From contig NZ_JACHBW010000001.1 of NCBI RefSeq assembly GCF_014200455.1, forward strand, positions 558,001-622,000: 64,000 nt of DNA, written 5' to 3'. Both the position numbers and the translations under genes were made by a program. Shown here piece by piece: positions 27,201-37,213 of the stretch (positions are counted from its first letter, which is position 1; every line of letters begins with the position of its first letter). The notes under the pieces were generated by a model that saw only the letters and a program-made list of their open reading frames with translations, did no database searches and was not told the origin of the DNA. Source of the stretch: Paraburkholderia bannensis (GTDB taxonomy: Bacteria; Pseudomonadota; Gammaproteobacteria; Burkholderiales; Burkholderiaceae).

Positions 27201-28865
27201 ATGGCCGAACCCATCGATTCCCGCACGCGCGACACCGCGCGCGCCGCCCTCCCCGCCAGCCGCAGCGTGCCCGTGTGGCATTACCTCGCCGCGCTCGCAT
27301 TGGGCGCGCTCAACACACTCTCGTTTGCGCCGACGCCGCATGGCGGCTGGCTCGAAATCGCAATCTTCGCCGGTTTCTATTTCTGGCTCACGCGCACGAC
27401 GGGCTGGAAGAGCGCACTGTTCACGGGCTGGGCGTTCGGCTTCGGCAACTTCGTCACCGGCGTCTGGTGGTTGTATGTGAGCATGCACTTCTACGGCGGC
27501 ATGCCTGCTCCGCTCGCGGGCGCGGCGCTTGGGCTGTTCTCGCTTTACCTCGGCATTTATCCGGCGCTGGCCGCGCTGATCTGGTCTTTCTGCGCGGGTC
27601 ATGCGCGCAAGAACCGCGACACCAGCGCAGACGCCCTGCCGTTCTCGCCCACCTGGCACGGCGCCTTCGCGTTCGCCAGCGCCTGGGCGCTTGGCGAATG
27701 GGCGCGCGGTTATGTTTTCACGGGCTTTCCGTGGCTCGCCAGCGGCTACGCGCAGGTGGACGGGCCGCTGGCCGGTTTCGCGCCGATCGTCGGCGTGTAT
27801 GGCGTGGGCTGGGTGATGGCGCTGGTCGCGGCGCTGCTGGTGCAGGCGCTCATCAGCCTGCGAGCCGCCCATGCCGCGCGCGGCGGCACGCTGACGGCGC
27901 TCGGCATCGCGGTGGTGGCAATCGTCGCCGGGCTGCTGCTGCCGCGCGTGAACTGGACGCATCCGGAAAACGCCACGCTCGATGTGCGCCTGCTGCAAGG
28001 CAACGTCAAGCAGGACATGAAGTTCTCGGAATCCGGCACGCAGGACGCGCTCAACGAATTCCAGAAGCTCATCACCGAAAAGGCCGCCGATCTGGTGGTC
28101 ACGCCGGAAACCGCCGTGCCGGTGCTGGTGCAGGAGATCCCGCAGAAGTTCGGCCGCGACATCCGCGCGTTCGCCGACGGCACGCACACGGCCATCCTGT
28201 TTGGCGCGGTGGGCGGCACGATCACGCCCGAAGGCCGCGTGGTCGATTACACGAACAGCCTGTTTGGCGTGACGCCGGGCACGAACGGCCTGTACCGCTA
28301 CGACAAGCACCATCTCGTGCCGTTCGGCGAGTTCGTGCCCTGGGGCTTCCGCTGGTTCGTGAACCTGATGAACATTCCGCTGGGCGACTTCGCGCGCGGC
28401 GGGCCGGTGCAGCCGCCGTTCCTCGTGCACAACCAGCCGGTCGCCGTCGATATCTGCTACGAGGACATCTTCGGCGAAGAGATCGCGCGCACCGTGCGCG
28501 AGAACCCGGTTTCGCCGGGCATTCTGGTGAATTCGACCAATCTGGCGTGGTTCGGCGACACCATTGCGCTCGACCAGCATCTGCAGATCGCCCGCATGCG
28601 TTCGCTCGAAACCGGCCGGCCGATGCTGCGCGCGACCAATACCGGCGCTACCGCCGCCATCGACGCGCACGGCAACGTGATCGCGCGTCTGCCCACCTTC
28701 ACGGTGGGTTCGCTCGACGTGCGCATCGCGGGCACGCAGGGTTTCACGCCTTATGTGACGAGCGGCAACAACACGGTGATCGCCATTTCGCTGCTGATGC
28801 TGGCGTTCGGGTTCGCCTTCGGCCCGGCGCGCGCCGGCCGCGACTCTGGCCAGAAGAGGATCTGA
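27201..28865 (+). CDS. lnt: Apolipoprotein N-acyltransferase
   Basis: A 554-aa inner-membrane enzyme that adds the third acyl chain to lipoproteins. About six to eight helices occupy the N-terminal 230 residues, followed by the nitrilase-fold domain facing the periplasm. The catalytic triad is visible: Glu in VTPETAVP, Lys in YDKHHLVPFGE and Cys in ICYEDIFG. A last helix lies near the C-terminus (AISLLMLAFGFAFG). The ATG at 27201 gives the expected start; upstream in-frame codons are low-quality. Known to be essential in most Proteobacteria. Confidence 0.95.
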   Translation: MAEPIDSRTRDTARAALPASRSVPVWHYLAALALGALNTLSFAPTPHGGWLEIAIFAGFYFWLTRTTGWKSALFTGWAFGFGNFVTGVWWLYVSMHFYGGMPAPLAGAALGLFSLYLGIYPALAALIWSFCAGHARKNRDTSADALPFSPTWHGAFAFASAWALGEWARGYVFTGFPWLASGYAQVDGPLAGFAPIVGVYGVGWVMALVAALLVQALISLRAAHAARGGTLTALGIAVVAIVAGLLLPRVNWTHPENATLDVRLLQGNVKQDMKFSESGTQDALNEFQKLITEKAADLVVTPETAVPVLVQEIPQKFGRDIRAFADGTHTAILFGAVGGTITPEGRVVDYTNSLFGVTPGTNGLYRYDKHHLVPFGEFVPWGFRWFVNLMNIPLGDFARGGPVQPPFLVHNQPVAVDICYEDIFGEEIARTVRENPVSPGILVNSTNLAWFGDTIALDQHLQIARMRSLETGRPMLRATNTGATAAIDAHGNVIARLPTFTVGSLDVRIAGTQGFTPYVTSGNNTVIAISLLMLAFGFAFGPARAGRDSGQKRI

Positions 28866-28887
28866 TCGGCTGCAAACAAGCTGCAAA

Positions 28888-28912
28888 ACCGGCGCGTCAA
28901 CCCCGCGCCGGT
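28888..28912 (+). terminator. Hairpin after lnt
   Basis: ACCGGCGCG pairs perfectly with CGCGCCGGT around a seven-base loop, 22 bases after the lnt stop, but without a T run. A TAAAAT hexamer at 28934-28939 may start glyQS transcription. Confidence 0.45.
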
Positions 28913-29048
28913 CTCAACGCCGCGCCAATCCGGTAAAATTCAACGTTTCAGCACCTGGCCGCCACGCACCGGTCGCCGCGCGGGCCGCGCCTGCCGCCGC
29001 AACCCGCGTCTCCCGCCCTAAAAGACACCGCAGACACTGCAGGCACAC

Positions 29049-30056
29049 ATGCTCACGTTTCAGCAAATCATCCTGACGCTCCAGTCCTACTGGGACAAGC
29101 AGGGCTGCGCGCTGCTCCAGCCGATCGACATGGAAGTCGGCGCGGGCACTTCGCACGTCCATACCTTCCTTCGCGCAATCGGCCCCGAGCCGTGGCGAGC
29201 CGCCTACGTGCAGCCGTCGCGCCGCCCGAAGGACGGCCGCTATGGCGAGAACCCCAACCGCCTGCAGCACTACTACCAGTACCAGGTCGTGCTCAAGCCG
29301 GCGCCGGAAAACATCCTCGACCTGTACCTGGGCTCGCTCGAAGCACTCGGCTTCGACCTGAAGCAGAACGACGTGCGCTTCGTGGAAGACGACTGGGAAA
29401 ACCCCACGCTCGGCGCCTGGGGTCTGGGCTGGGAAGTGTGGCTCAACGGCATGGAAGTGACGCAGTTCACCTACTTCCAGCAAGTGGGCGGCATCGACTG
29501 CAAGCCGGTGCTCGGCGAAATCACCTACGGCCTGGAACGTCTCGCGATGTATCTGCAGAAGGTCGAGAACGTCTACGACCTCGTCTGGACCGAGTGGGAA
29601 GAGCAAGGCCCGAACGGCCCTGAGATCCGCCGCCTCACTTACGGCGACGTCTATCACCAGAACGAAGTCGAGCAATCGACCTACAACTTCGAGCACGCGA
29701 ACGTCGACCTGCTGTTCACGTTCTTCAACGCGTACGAGAGCGAAGCGAAGCGCATGATGGAACAGCAGCTCGCGCTGCCCGCCTATGAGCTGGTGCTCAA
29801 GGCCGGTCACACCTTCAACCTGCTCGACGCGCGCGGCGCGATCTCCGTGACGGAACGCGCGGCGTACATCGGCCGCATTCGCACGCTCTCGCGCAGCGTG
29901 GCGCAGTCGTACTACGAGTCGCGTGAAAAACTTGGCTTCCCGATGCTCGGCAATCCCGTGCACGGCGTGCCGGGCCTGACCACCGACGAACAGGACGCTG
30001 CGATGCCCGCCTGGGCGCCGCCGCTGAAGGTCGAACGCAAGTTCGGCGAGGAATGA
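29049..30056 (+). CDS. glyQ: Glycyl-tRNA synthetase alpha subunit
   Basis: The 335-aa catalytic subunit of the alpha2-beta2 bacterial enzyme, charging tRNA-Gly. The start [20 protein letters not shown] and blocks such as [20 protein letters not shown] are characteristic, and the class II motifs follow. It is normal length, about 35 residues longer at the C-terminus than E. coli GlyQ. It is directly followed by glyS with overlapping or nearly touching ends. Confidence 0.97.
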   Translation: MLTFQQIILTLQSYWDKQGCALLQPIDMEVGAGTSHVHTFLRAIGPEPWRAAYVQPSRRPKDGRYGENPNRLQHYYQYQVVLKPAPENILDLYLGSLEALGFDLKQNDVRFVEDDWENPTLGAWGLGWEVWLNGMEVTQFTYFQQVGGIDCKPVLGEITYGLERLAMYLQKVENVYDLVWTEWEEQGPNGPEIRRLTYGDVYHQNEVEQSTYNFEHANVDLLFTFFNAYESEAKRMMEQQLALPAYELVLKAGHTFNLLDARGAISVTERAAYIGRIRTLSRSVAQSYYESREKLGFPMLGNPVHGVPGLTTDEQDAAMPAWAPPLKVERKFGEE

Positions 30057-30073
30057 CCGGATCTCCGACAACA

Positions 30074-32173
30074 ATGACCCAAGCTCATCAAGCCACCCTC
30101 CTCGTCGAACTGCTGACCGAGGAACTGCCGCCCAAGGCCCTCGCGCGCCTGGGCGACGCATTCGCCGAAGGCATCGCGCAGCGCCTCGCCGCGCGCGACC
30201 TGATCGAAGGCGACCTGTCGTTCGAACGCTTCGCCACGCCGCGCCGCCTGGCCGTCACGATCAAGAACGTGCGCACCGTCGCGCCCGAAAAACAGGTGCG
30301 CGAAAAAGTGCTGCCGGTGTCGGTGGCGCTCGACGCCAATGGCCAGCCCACCGCGCCGCTCGCGAAGAAACTCGCGGCGCTGGGCTTCCCTGACTTCCCG
30401 GTTGCCGACCTCGAACGCGCCAGCGACGGCAAGAACGAAGCGCTCTTCCTGCGCTACTCGGCGCCGGGCGCGACGCTCGCCGACGGCCTGCAAGCCGTGC
30501 TCGACGAAGCGCTCGCCAAGCTGCCGATTCCGAAGGTCATGAAGTACCAGCGCCCGGACGGCAGCGACGTGCAGTTCGTGCGTCCGGTGCATCGCCTGAT
30601 CGCGCTGCACGGCGAACAGATCGTGCCGGTGAGCGCGTTCGGCGTCGATGCCGGCGACACCACGCGCGGCCATCGCTTTCTTTCGGAAGGCCTGATCGCC
30701 ATCACGCACGCCGACGACTACGCCCACACGCTCCAGCACAAGGGCCGCGTGATCGCGAGCTACGCTGAGCGCCGCGCGGCGATCCAGGCGCAACTCACCG
30801 AGCAGGCCGGCGACGACCGTGTCGTGATGCCCGAATCGCTGCTCGACGAAGTGAATTCGCTGGTCGAATGGCCAGTTGTGTACGCCTGCAAGTTCGAGGA
30901 CGAATTCCTGCAAGTGCCGCAGGAATGCCTGATCCTCACGATGCAGACGAACCAGAAGTATTTCGCGCTGACCGACGATCAAGGCCGCCTGCGTTCGCGC
31001 TTCCTGATCGTCTCGAACATCGAAACGGCCACGCCCGTCGAGATCGTCGAAGGCAACGAACGCGTCGTGCGCCCGCGGCTGGCCGACGCCAAGTTCTTCT
31101 TCGAGCAGGACAAGAAGAAGACGCTGGCCGAGCGCGTGCCGCTGCTCGCGAACGTGGTCTATCACAACAAGCTCGGCTCGACGCTGCAGCGGGTGGAACG
31201 CCTCGAAGCCATCGCCGGCGCGATCGCTGAAATGTGCGGCGCGGATGTCGCGCTGGCCAGGCGCGGCGCGCGCCTCGCAAAGGCCGACCTGCTGACCGAC
31301 ATGGTGGGCGAGTTCCCGGAACTGCAAGGCACGATGGGCACCTATTACGCCCGCCACGACGGCGAAGCGGAAGAAGTGGCCATCGCCTGCTCCGAGCACT
31401 ACCAGCCGCGCTTCTCCGGGGATGAGTTGCCGGGCACGCCCACGGGCACCATCGTCGCGCTCGCGGACAAGCTGGAAACGCTGGTCGGCATCTGGGGCAT
31501 TGGCCTTGCGCCCACCGGCGAGAAAGACCCGTTCGCGCTGCGCCGCCACTCGCTGGGCGTGCTGCGTATCCTCGTCGAAAAGAAGCTGCCGCTCGACCTC
31601 GTCGAACTGCTTCGCACCACGTACGCACAATTTGCGGGCAACGATGGGGTCGCGGAATCGACCCAGGCGATCTACGAATTCTGCATGGACCGTCTGCGCG
31701 GCCAGCTGCGCGAGCGCGGCTACGCGGCGCAGGAAGTGGACGCCGTGCTGGCGCTGAACCCCACGCGTTTCGACGATGTGGTCGCGCGTCTGGACGCCGT
31801 GCGCGAATTCGCGGCGCTCAGCGAAGCGGCAGCGCTCGCAGCAGCCAACAAGCGTATTTCGAACATCCTCAAGAAGTCCGAGGGTGCCGAAGACGGCGGC
31901 GTGCAGATCGCCCTGCTGACGGAAAACGCCGAAAAGGCGCTCTACGCCCAGCTCGAACAGGTCGCGCCGCGCGTGGAATCGCAACTGGCCGCACGCGAAT
32001 ACACGGGCGCACTCACCGCGCTTGCGGCGCTGCGCGAAACCGTCGACACGTTCTTCAACGACGTGATGGTCAATGCCGAAGATCCGGCGCTGCGGGCCAA
32101 CCGCCTCGCGCTGCTCAAGGCACTGCATCGCCAGATGAACAGCGTGGCCGACATCTCGCGCCTGGCGGCTTAA
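30074..32173 (+). CDS. glyS: Glycyl-tRNA synthetase beta subunit
   Basis: The tRNA-binding beta subunit, 699 aa. It begins with the typical [17 protein letters not shown], contains the HD-like and anticodon-binding parts, and ends with DALR-like helices ([19 protein letters not shown]). ATG at 30074 is the conserved start. Another in-frame ATG at 30053 overlaps the glyQ stop (ATGA) and might give seven extra residues through coupling; the choice between them is uncertain. A very long open frame on the opposite strand here is a composition artefact. Confidence 0.96.
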   Translation: MTQAHQATLLVELLTEELPPKALARLGDAFAEGIAQRLAARDLIEGDLSFERFATPRRLAVTIKNVRTVAPEKQVREKVLPVSVALDANGQPTAPLAKKLAALGFPDFPVADLERASDGKNEALFLRYSAPGATLADGLQAVLDEALAKLPIPKVMKYQRPDGSDVQFVRPVHRLIALHGEQIVPVSAFGVDAGDTTRGHRFLSEGLIAITHADDYAHTLQHKGRVIASYAERRAAIQAQLTEQAGDDRVVMPESLLDEVNSLVEWPVVYACKFEDEFLQVPQECLILTMQTNQKYFALTDDQGRLRSRFLIVSNIETATPVEIVEGNERVVRPRLADAKFFFEQDKKKTLAERVPLLANVVYHNKLGSTLQRVERLEAIAGAIAEMCGADVALARRGARLAKADLLTDMVGEFPELQGTMGTYYARHDGEAEEVAIACSEHYQPRFSGDELPGTPTGTIVALADKLETLVGIWGIGLAPTGEKDPFALRRHSLGVLRILVEKKLPLDLVELLRTTYAQFAGNDGVAESTQAIYEFCMDRLRGQLRERGYAAQEVDAVLALNPTRFDDVVARLDAVREFAALSEAAALAAANKRISNILKKSEGAEDGGVQIALLTENAEKALYAQLEQVAPRVESQLAAREYTGALTALAALRETVDTFFNDVMVNAEDPALRANRLALLKALHRQMNSVADISRLAA

Positions 32174-32209
32174 TGGCCGTCGTGACACGACAACACTGAC
32201 ACGACACCT

Positions 32210-32773
32210 ATGCCGACCAGCTCCAGCCGCAAGCTCGTGATCCTCGACCGCGACGGCGTGATCAACCTCGATTCCGACGCCTTCATCAAGTCGCCGCACG
32301 AATGGGTCGCGCTGCCGGGCAGCCTCGAAGCGATTGCCCGTCTGAACCAGGCGGGTTATCGCGTCGCCGTGGCGACGAACCAGTCCGGCATCGGCCGCGG
32401 CCTGTTCGACACCACGGCGCTCAACGAAATGCACGCGAAGATGCACCGCCAGGCCGCGGCCGTGGGCGCGCGCATCGACGCCGTGTTTTTCTGCCCGCAC
32501 ACCTCGCAGGATCATTGCGACTGCCGCAAGCCCAAGCCCGGCATGTTGAAGATGATCGTCGACCGGTTCGAGATCGATCCCGCTGAAACGCCCGTGGTGG
32601 GCGATTCACTGCGCGACCTCGAAGCGGGCGCGGCGCTGGGCTGCCGCCCTCACCTGGTGCTGACCGGCAAAGGCCAGAAAACGCTTGCGGCGGGCGGGCT
32701 GCCCGAAGGCACGCGGATCCACGATGACCTGCGCGCCTTCGCGCTGGACTTCCTCGCCAACGACCCGGCCTGA
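32210..32773 (+). CDS. gmhB: D-glycero-beta-D-manno-heptose 1,7-bisphosphate 7-phosphatase
   Basis: A 187-aa HAD phosphatase of the LPS heptose pathway. The nucleophile motif DRDGVIN contains Asp13 and Asp15. The family's zinc site is formed by Cys95, His97, Cys103 and Cys105 (CPHTSQDHCDC). Motif IV is VVGDSLRDLEAG. It follows glyS by about 35 bases and precedes plsC by about 50, suggesting a glyQS-gmhB-plsC transcript, as in other Burkholderiaceae. Confidence 0.95.
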   Translation: MPTSSSRKLVILDRDGVINLDSDAFIKSPHEWVALPGSLEAIARLNQAGYRVAVATNQSGIGRGLFDTTALNEMHAKMHRQAAAVGARIDAVFFCPHTSQDHCDCRKPKPGMLKMIVDRFEIDPAETPVVGDSLRDLEAGAALGCRPHLVLTGKGQKTLAAGGLPEGTRIHDDLRAFALDFLANDPA

Positions 32774-32824
32774 GGCCGAATCACTTCACCTCAAGTCGCC
32801 CTGCTTCTCCGAACGGTCCACCCG

Positions 32825-33586
32825 ATGCGCTTCATCCGCTCCCTGCTGCTGTTCATTTATCTGATCGTGTACACGATACCGTACGCGACCGCCTGCTTTA
32901 TCGCGTTCCCGTTCCTGAACCCCACGCGGCGTTACTGGATGGCGGCGGGCTGGTGCCGCTCGACGCTGTTCGTGTCGCGCTGGCTGGTGGGCATCCGGTA
33001 CCGTATCGAGGGCTTTGAGAACCTGCCCGATGGTCCGGCCGTGCTGCTATCCAAGCATCAATCGGCATGGGAAACGCTGGCGTTCCCCGCGCTGATGCCG
33101 CGGCCGCTGTGCTACGTCTTCAAGCGTGAACTGCTGTTCGTGCCGTTCTTCGGCTGGGCGCTGGGCATGCTGAAGATGGTTCACATCAACCGTAAGGAAG
33201 GCAAGAACGCGTTCACCTCGGTGATCCGCCAAGGCAAGCAGCGCATGGCCGAAGGCGCATGGGTCATCATGTTCCCCGAAGGCACGCGCATTCCGGTGGG
33301 CAAGACGGGTAAATACAAGACGGGCGGTCCGCGCTTCGCCATCGAAACCGGCGCGCCGGTGGTGCCGATCGCGCACAACGCCGGCCACGTCTGGCCCCGT
33401 AACTCGTTCATCAAATATGCGGGTATAGTCACGGTGTCGATCGGCAAGCCCATCGATACCACGGGGCTGACGCCCGACGAAGTGAATACGCGCGTGGAAA
33501 CCTGGATCGAAGCCGAAATGCGCCGCATCGATCCGGACGCGTACCGCGAAACGGATGGCACCTCGGCCAACACCGCGAAGATCTGA
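32825..33586 (+). CDS. plsC: 1-acyl-sn-glycerol-3-phosphate acyltransferase
   Basis: A 253-aa inner-membrane enzyme that makes phosphatidic acid. One N-terminal helix (about residues 5-30) is followed by the acyltransferase domain. The catalytic motif reads HQSAWE (His78, Glu83), an Asp-to-Glu variant of the HX4D consensus. The second motif is FPEGTR (150-155). It is probably co-transcribed with gmhB. The protein ends with a typical polar tail. Confidence 0.92.
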   Translation: MRFIRSLLLFIYLIVYTIPYATACFIAFPFLNPTRRYWMAAGWCRSTLFVSRWLVGIRYRIEGFENLPDGPAVLLSKHQSAWETLAFPALMPRPLCYVFKRELLFVPFFGWALGMLKMVHINRKEGKNAFTSVIRQGKQRMAEGAWVIMFPEGTRIPVGKTGKYKTGGPRFAIETGAPVVPIAHNAGHVWPRNSFIKYAGIVTVSIGKPIDTTGLTPDEVNTRVETWIEAEMRRIDPDAYRETDGTSANTAKI

Positions 33587-33689
33587 CGGCCGGGGCCGAT
33601 GGCCCGCCGGTTTGATCCGGCTTTTTCAGGCCGTCTGGTCGACCATCCGCCGCGCGGGATGCACACGCCCTCCCGCACCAGGCCCGACG

Positions 33690-34604
33690 ATGCAGAAGTC
33701 CCCCAAGCCGCGCCATGCCGCGGCGCTTGATCATCAGCAACTCGATTTGCCGCTCTTTGCCGGGGCGGATTCGTTGCCGGTTGCGACACCTTCCGCGCCA
33801 TCGGCGCCTATCGCGGACTCCCCTTCCCCCACTTCGTTGACGCCCGGTAAGGCGCGCAAGGCTCCGCCTGCGCCGCTTTCACCGCTCGCGCCGGATGGCT
33901 CGCGCATGCGCACGGTGGAACTGGGCGCGCGGAGTTTGCAATATCGCTTGAAGCGGTCGTCGAGAAAGTCGATTGGGTTTGCTATCGATGCGAGCGGACT
34001 CACGATTACCGCGCCACGCTGGGTGACGATTGCGGATATCGAGAACGCGATTGTCGAGAAACAGCGGTGGATTTTTTCCAAGCTGATTGAGTGGCAGACG
34101 CGGGTTGAGCAGCGTGCCTTGCCGAAGGTCGAGTGGCGGGATGGGGCTGAGCTGCCTTATTTGGGTAAGCCGTTGCGGGTGAGGCTGGGGGCTGGTTCCT
34201 TGGCTTTCGATGAGGCGACGCGCGTGCTTTCTTTGCCACTGCCGCCTCATGCGGACGCGCAGCAGATCAAGGATCGCGTGACCGGGTGGCTGCAGGGTGA
34301 GGCTACGCGGATTTTTGGGGAGCGGCTTCAGATATACGCTGCGCGCCTTGGGGTGACGTTTCGGTCGTATGCGCTTTCTTCGGCTATGACCCGGTGGGGC
34401 AGCTGCTCAAGCGAAGGACGGATTCGGTTGAACTGGCGTTTGATCCACTTTCCGCTATCGGTGGTTGACTACGTTGTAGCGCATGAGCTGGCTCATCTGC
34501 GGGAGATGAACCATAGCCCGAGATTCTGGCAGACGGTGGAGTCGATTTTTCCGGAATATCGCGATGCCAGGAAGCAGTTGAAGCAGCAGCAGCCGGAGAT
34601 GTGA
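33690..34604 (+). CDS. YgjP-like (DUF45/SprT-type) zinc metallopeptidase
   Basis: A 304-aa cytoplasmic protein. A Pro/Ser/Ala-rich, probably disordered N-terminal 70 residues precede the DUF45 domain, with MTRWGSCSSEGRIRLNWRL and the zinc site HELAHLREMNHSPRFW (HExxH plus a distal His). Homologues are called M48-family or YgjP metallohydrolases; the substrate is unknown. The ATG at 33690 fits the family. The base usage changes within the gene: after about 34,000 third positions become rich in G and T, marking the approach to the lower-GC exopolysaccharide locus. Confidence 0.87.
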   Translation: MQKSPKPRHAAALDHQQLDLPLFAGADSLPVATPSAPSAPIADSPSPTSLTPGKARKAPPAPLSPLAPDGSRMRTVELGARSLQYRLKRSSRKSIGFAIDASGLTITAPRWVTIADIENAIVEKQRWIFSKLIEWQTRVEQRALPKVEWRDGAELPYLGKPLRVRLGAGSLAFDEATRVLSLPLPPHADAQQIKDRVTGWLQGEATRIFGERLQIYAARLGVTFRSYALSSAMTRWGSCSSEGRIRLNWRLIHFPLSVVDYVVAHELAHLREMNHSPRFWQTVESIFPEYRDARKQLKQQQPEM

Positions 34605-34753
34605 GGGGGCGTGAAAACATCACACGTCTAACTGCTCAAGCACAACATTCCTCTTCTTTCAGACGTCTCCGATAGCGCCACTATCTGTGGCCGCGATACG
34701 GTGGATATTGCCCTGTTCATAACGTCGACGTAGCGAAAGCCTACGTACATGGT

Positions 34754-34768
34754 ACGGCATACTGCCGT
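34754..34768 (+). promoter_or_regulatory. Perfect palindrome upstream of ugd
   Basis: ACGGCA-TAC-TGCCGT, an inverted repeat with a 3-base centre, located 72-86 bases before the ugd start. It may be an operator or a leader hairpin; no regulator family is assigned. The rest of the 235-base gap shows small hairpins only. Confidence 0.4.
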
Positions 34769-34839
34769 CCGAGAATTGGGGCCGGGTATTGCGATGCCCG
34801 ATCAAATATTCCCCCGATTTCTCGGAGATTGCTGGAACC

Positions 34840-36213
34840 ATGAAAGTCACTATCGTCGGCAGCGGTTACGTTGGCCTGGTCACCGGAGCATGTCTCGCCG
34901 AATTAGGCAATCACGTGCTCTGCCTCGACATCGACCAATCCAAGATCGATCTGCTCAACAATGGCGGCGTTCCCATCTATGAACCCGGCCTCAGCGAAGT
35001 CATCGCGCGCAATCGAACGGCTGGGCGCCTGGAGTTCTCGACTGATGTTGAACAGGCCGTAGCGCATGGCGACATCCAGTTTATTGCTGTTGGAACGCCC
35101 CCCGGTGAAGACGGCTCCGCCGATCTCCAGTATGTGCTTGCATCAGCGCGTAACATCGGCCGCCATATGACTGGATTCAAGGTTATCGTCGACAAGTCTA
35201 CGGTCCCAGTCGGCACCGCTGAAAAGGTGCGCAGCGTCGTCGCGCAAGAACTGGAGAAGCGCAATGTCGAAGCTCAATACGCCGTGGTCTCGAATCCCGA
35301 GTTCTTGAAGGAAGGCGCGGCGATTGAAGACTTTATGCGACCAGACCGGATTGTGATTGGCCACGAATCCGACGTCGAGGGATTGCGCGCGAAGAGCCTG
35401 ATGGAGGAACTCTATTCACCGTTCAATCGAAATCATCAACGCACGCTGCACATGGACGTGCGATCGGCTGAATTCACGAAGTACGCGGCGAATGCCATGC
35501 TTGCTACGCGCATTTCGTTTATGAACGAACTCGCCAATCTCGCAGACCGCGTTGGAGCGGATATCGAACAGGTCCGGCGCGGCATTGGCTCGGATCCGCG
35601 AATTGGCTATAGCTTTCTCTATGCTGGCTGCGGGTACGGTGGCTCCTGTTTCCCCAAGGATGTCCAGGCTTTGATACGTACTGCAGATGATATTGGCATG
35701 CAGTTGAAGGTCCTGACTGCCGTGGAAGATGTGAATGCTCGACAGAAAACCGTGCTACTGGACAAGATTCGCGCGCATTTCAACGGCAATCTTAACGGCA
35801 GGCATTTCGCAATCTGGGGCCTTGCGTTCAAGCCGAATACGGATGACATGCGCGCGGCTACGAGTCGTCTGCTGATCGCCGCACTGGTGCGCGCCGGTGC
35901 ATCGGTGAGTGCCTACGACCCTGTTGCGCTCAATGAGGCACGGCATTGTATTGCCGAAGACCTTGGCCCGGATGATTTCGAATGCGTGCGGTTCACGTGC
36001 GAACGCGACGCCGCACTCAAGAACGCCGATGCGCTGGTCATACTCACGGAGTGGAAGGAATTCCGATGCCCAGATTTCGTGAGCATGAAGTCAGTGCTCA
36101 AGCAACTGGTCGTGTTTGACGGGCGCAACCTGTACGAGCCGGCAACGATGCGCTCGAATGGGTGGACGTATTACACGATTGGGCGGGATGTTGTGCTAAC
36201 TGCGGGTGCTTGA
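34840..36213 (+). CDS. ugd: UDP-glucose 6-dehydrogenase
   Basis: A 457-aa NAD-dependent enzyme that oxidises UDP-glucose to UDP-glucuronate. The N-terminal Rossmann motif GSGYVGL, the central dimer helix and the catalytic Cys in [10 protein letters not shown] are intact. It supplies UDP-glucuronic acid for exopolysaccharide, corresponding to BceC of the cepacian pathway. It stands at the far end of the locus on the strand opposite to the main operon, and is followed three bases later by a small exported protein gene. Confidence 0.96.
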   Translation: MKVTIVGSGYVGLVTGACLAELGNHVLCLDIDQSKIDLLNNGGVPIYEPGLSEVIARNRTAGRLEFSTDVEQAVAHGDIQFIAVGTPPGEDGSADLQYVLASARNIGRHMTGFKVIVDKSTVPVGTAEKVRSVVAQELEKRNVEAQYAVVSNPEFLKEGAAIEDFMRPDRIVIGHESDVEGLRAKSLMEELYSPFNRNHQRTLHMDVRSAEFTKYAANAMLATRISFMNELANLADRVGADIEQVRRGIGSDPRIGYSFLYAGCGYGGSCFPKDVQALIRTADDIGMQLKVLTAVEDVNARQKTVLLDKIRAHFNGNLNGRHFAIWGLAFKPNTDDMRAATSRLLIAALVRAGASVSAYDPVALNEARHCIAEDLGPDDFECVRFTCERDAALKNADALVILTEWKEFRCPDFVSMKSVLKQLVVFDGRNLYEPATMRSNGWTYYTIGRDVVLTAGA

Positions 36214-36216
36214 GGT

Positions 36217-36690
36217 ATGACCCGGGCGGTTGAATGGGCACTCTACGCCATGCTGCTCCTGGTCGCGTCCACCGCAATGGCGGAGCCGACGGACCAAGGC
36301 AACTTGTCATCCTGCTCCCATTACGGTGCGCAGGCCGTCGGCATGTCGGCGGGTCAACCTGCGGCCGAAGCCAACCGGGGAGGCAACATACGGCGTCCTA
36401 CGGGTGCACCCGTGCCTTCAGACTGCGGCAGCGCCAGTCTTGGCACACCCGATACCAACACCCTCCTGGGCGCGCCTCGCGATTACGACGATCGCAACGG
36501 GCCCTCGGCGGATTCGGTGCTAGAGAGTCGCTTGACTACCCCCGATACCGGCAGTCCCCCGCCATCGGCTTCCCGGCCGGCTGGCGCACTCAAGTCGCTT
36601 CAAGCTACGACGTCCAAAATGACAAATAGCGCGAGCAGCAGTTTCGCAGCACCAGTCGTCAGCCGAGACGTCTACCGTTCACCTTGGTAA
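36217..36690 (+). CDS. Hypothetical exported Ser/Pro-rich protein
   Basis: A 157-aa protein with a plausible signal peptide (VEWALYAMLLLVASTAMA, cleavage after Ala22). The mature part is rich in Ser, Pro, Thr and Gly, has two Cys and no recognisable domain, and is probably unstructured. A GAGG site lies just before the ATG, only three bases after the ugd stop, so it should be translated from the ugd message. Its function is unknown; a link to polymer secretion is only positional. Confidence 0.5.
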   Translation: MTRAVEWALYAMLLLVASTAMAEPTDQGNLSSCSHYGAQAVGMSAGQPAAEANRGGNIRRPTGAPVPSDCGSASLGTPDTNTLLGAPRDYDDRNGPSADSVLESRLTTPDTGSPPPSASRPAGALKSLQATTSKMTNSASSSFAAPVVSRDVYRSPW

Positions 36691-36701
36691 CGCTTGCGGG
36701 C

Positions 36702-36724
36702 CGGCTGACTCAAGCAGTCAGCCG
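36702..36724. terminator. Hairpin between convergent transcripts
   Basis: CGGCTGAC and GTCAGCCG form an 8-bp perfect stem with a seven-base loop between the exported protein gene and gmm. It has no T run but is placed where both convergent transcripts should end. Confidence 0.5.
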
Positions 36725-36728
36725 TCTA

Positions 36729-37202
36729 TCAAATTGCAGGCATATCGGTCGTGAAATAGGCGCGGGTATTCACATGCACGTTGGCATCCCCTTTGATTTG
36801 ACTCGCCGATGCCCAGCGGTAAGCACTGTGCTGCTTCTTGGGGAAAGCGCGAGCGTCGATTGCATAACGCAAGCGGTATCCAAGAACGACGTAGTGCGTC
36901 GATACGCCGGGGGCACCGAAAACATTGTCTTCGTAAAGATGTTCGTAGACACCGAACAGCTCAGCATTAGCGCGGCTCAGATCAGAGTATCCAAGCTCAT
37001 CGTGGACGATTCGACGAAACGCATGATCCAGCGTCTCCCCTTTGCGAATCCGTCCACCGGGCACAAACCAGCTATTTTGCGCTGGCCTGTTTAACCGGTA
37101 GCCGAGCAGGAATTCACCCTCCGCGTTTGCCACAATCAAATCGATGGCAACCAATGGCGTCGACTCGATGGTCTGGAGAAAACGATCACTCGTCAGCAGC
37201 AT
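36729..37202 (-). CDS. gmm: GDP-mannose mannosyl hydrolase (Nudix)
   Basis: A 157-aa Nudix-type enzyme that hydrolyses GDP-mannose to GDP and mannose, tuning the GDP-mannose/GDP-fucose supply. The modified Nudix box FVPGGRIRKGETLDHAFRR...ELG lacks one of the usual Glu residues, as in all GMM/WcaH proteins. It is the last gene of the minus-strand exopolysaccharide operon, 11 bases after the WcaI-type transferase. Confidence 0.92.
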   Translation of the reverse strand: MLLTSDRFLQTIESTPLVAIDLIVANAEGEFLLGYRLNRPAQNSWFVPGGRIRKGETLDHAFRRIVHDELGYSDLSRANAELFGVYEHLYEDNVFGAPGVSTHYVVLGYRLRYAIDARAFPKKQHSAYRWASASQIKGDANVHVNTRAYFTTDMPAI

Positions 37203-37213
37203 AAGTGGGCCAT

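Noticed and set aside
29912..32515. 867-codon open frame on the minus strand across glyS
   Set aside because: It lies opposite a well-supported glyQ/glyS pair; its His/Arg/Asp-rich translation has no domain. Long antisense frames are normal in high-GC genes.
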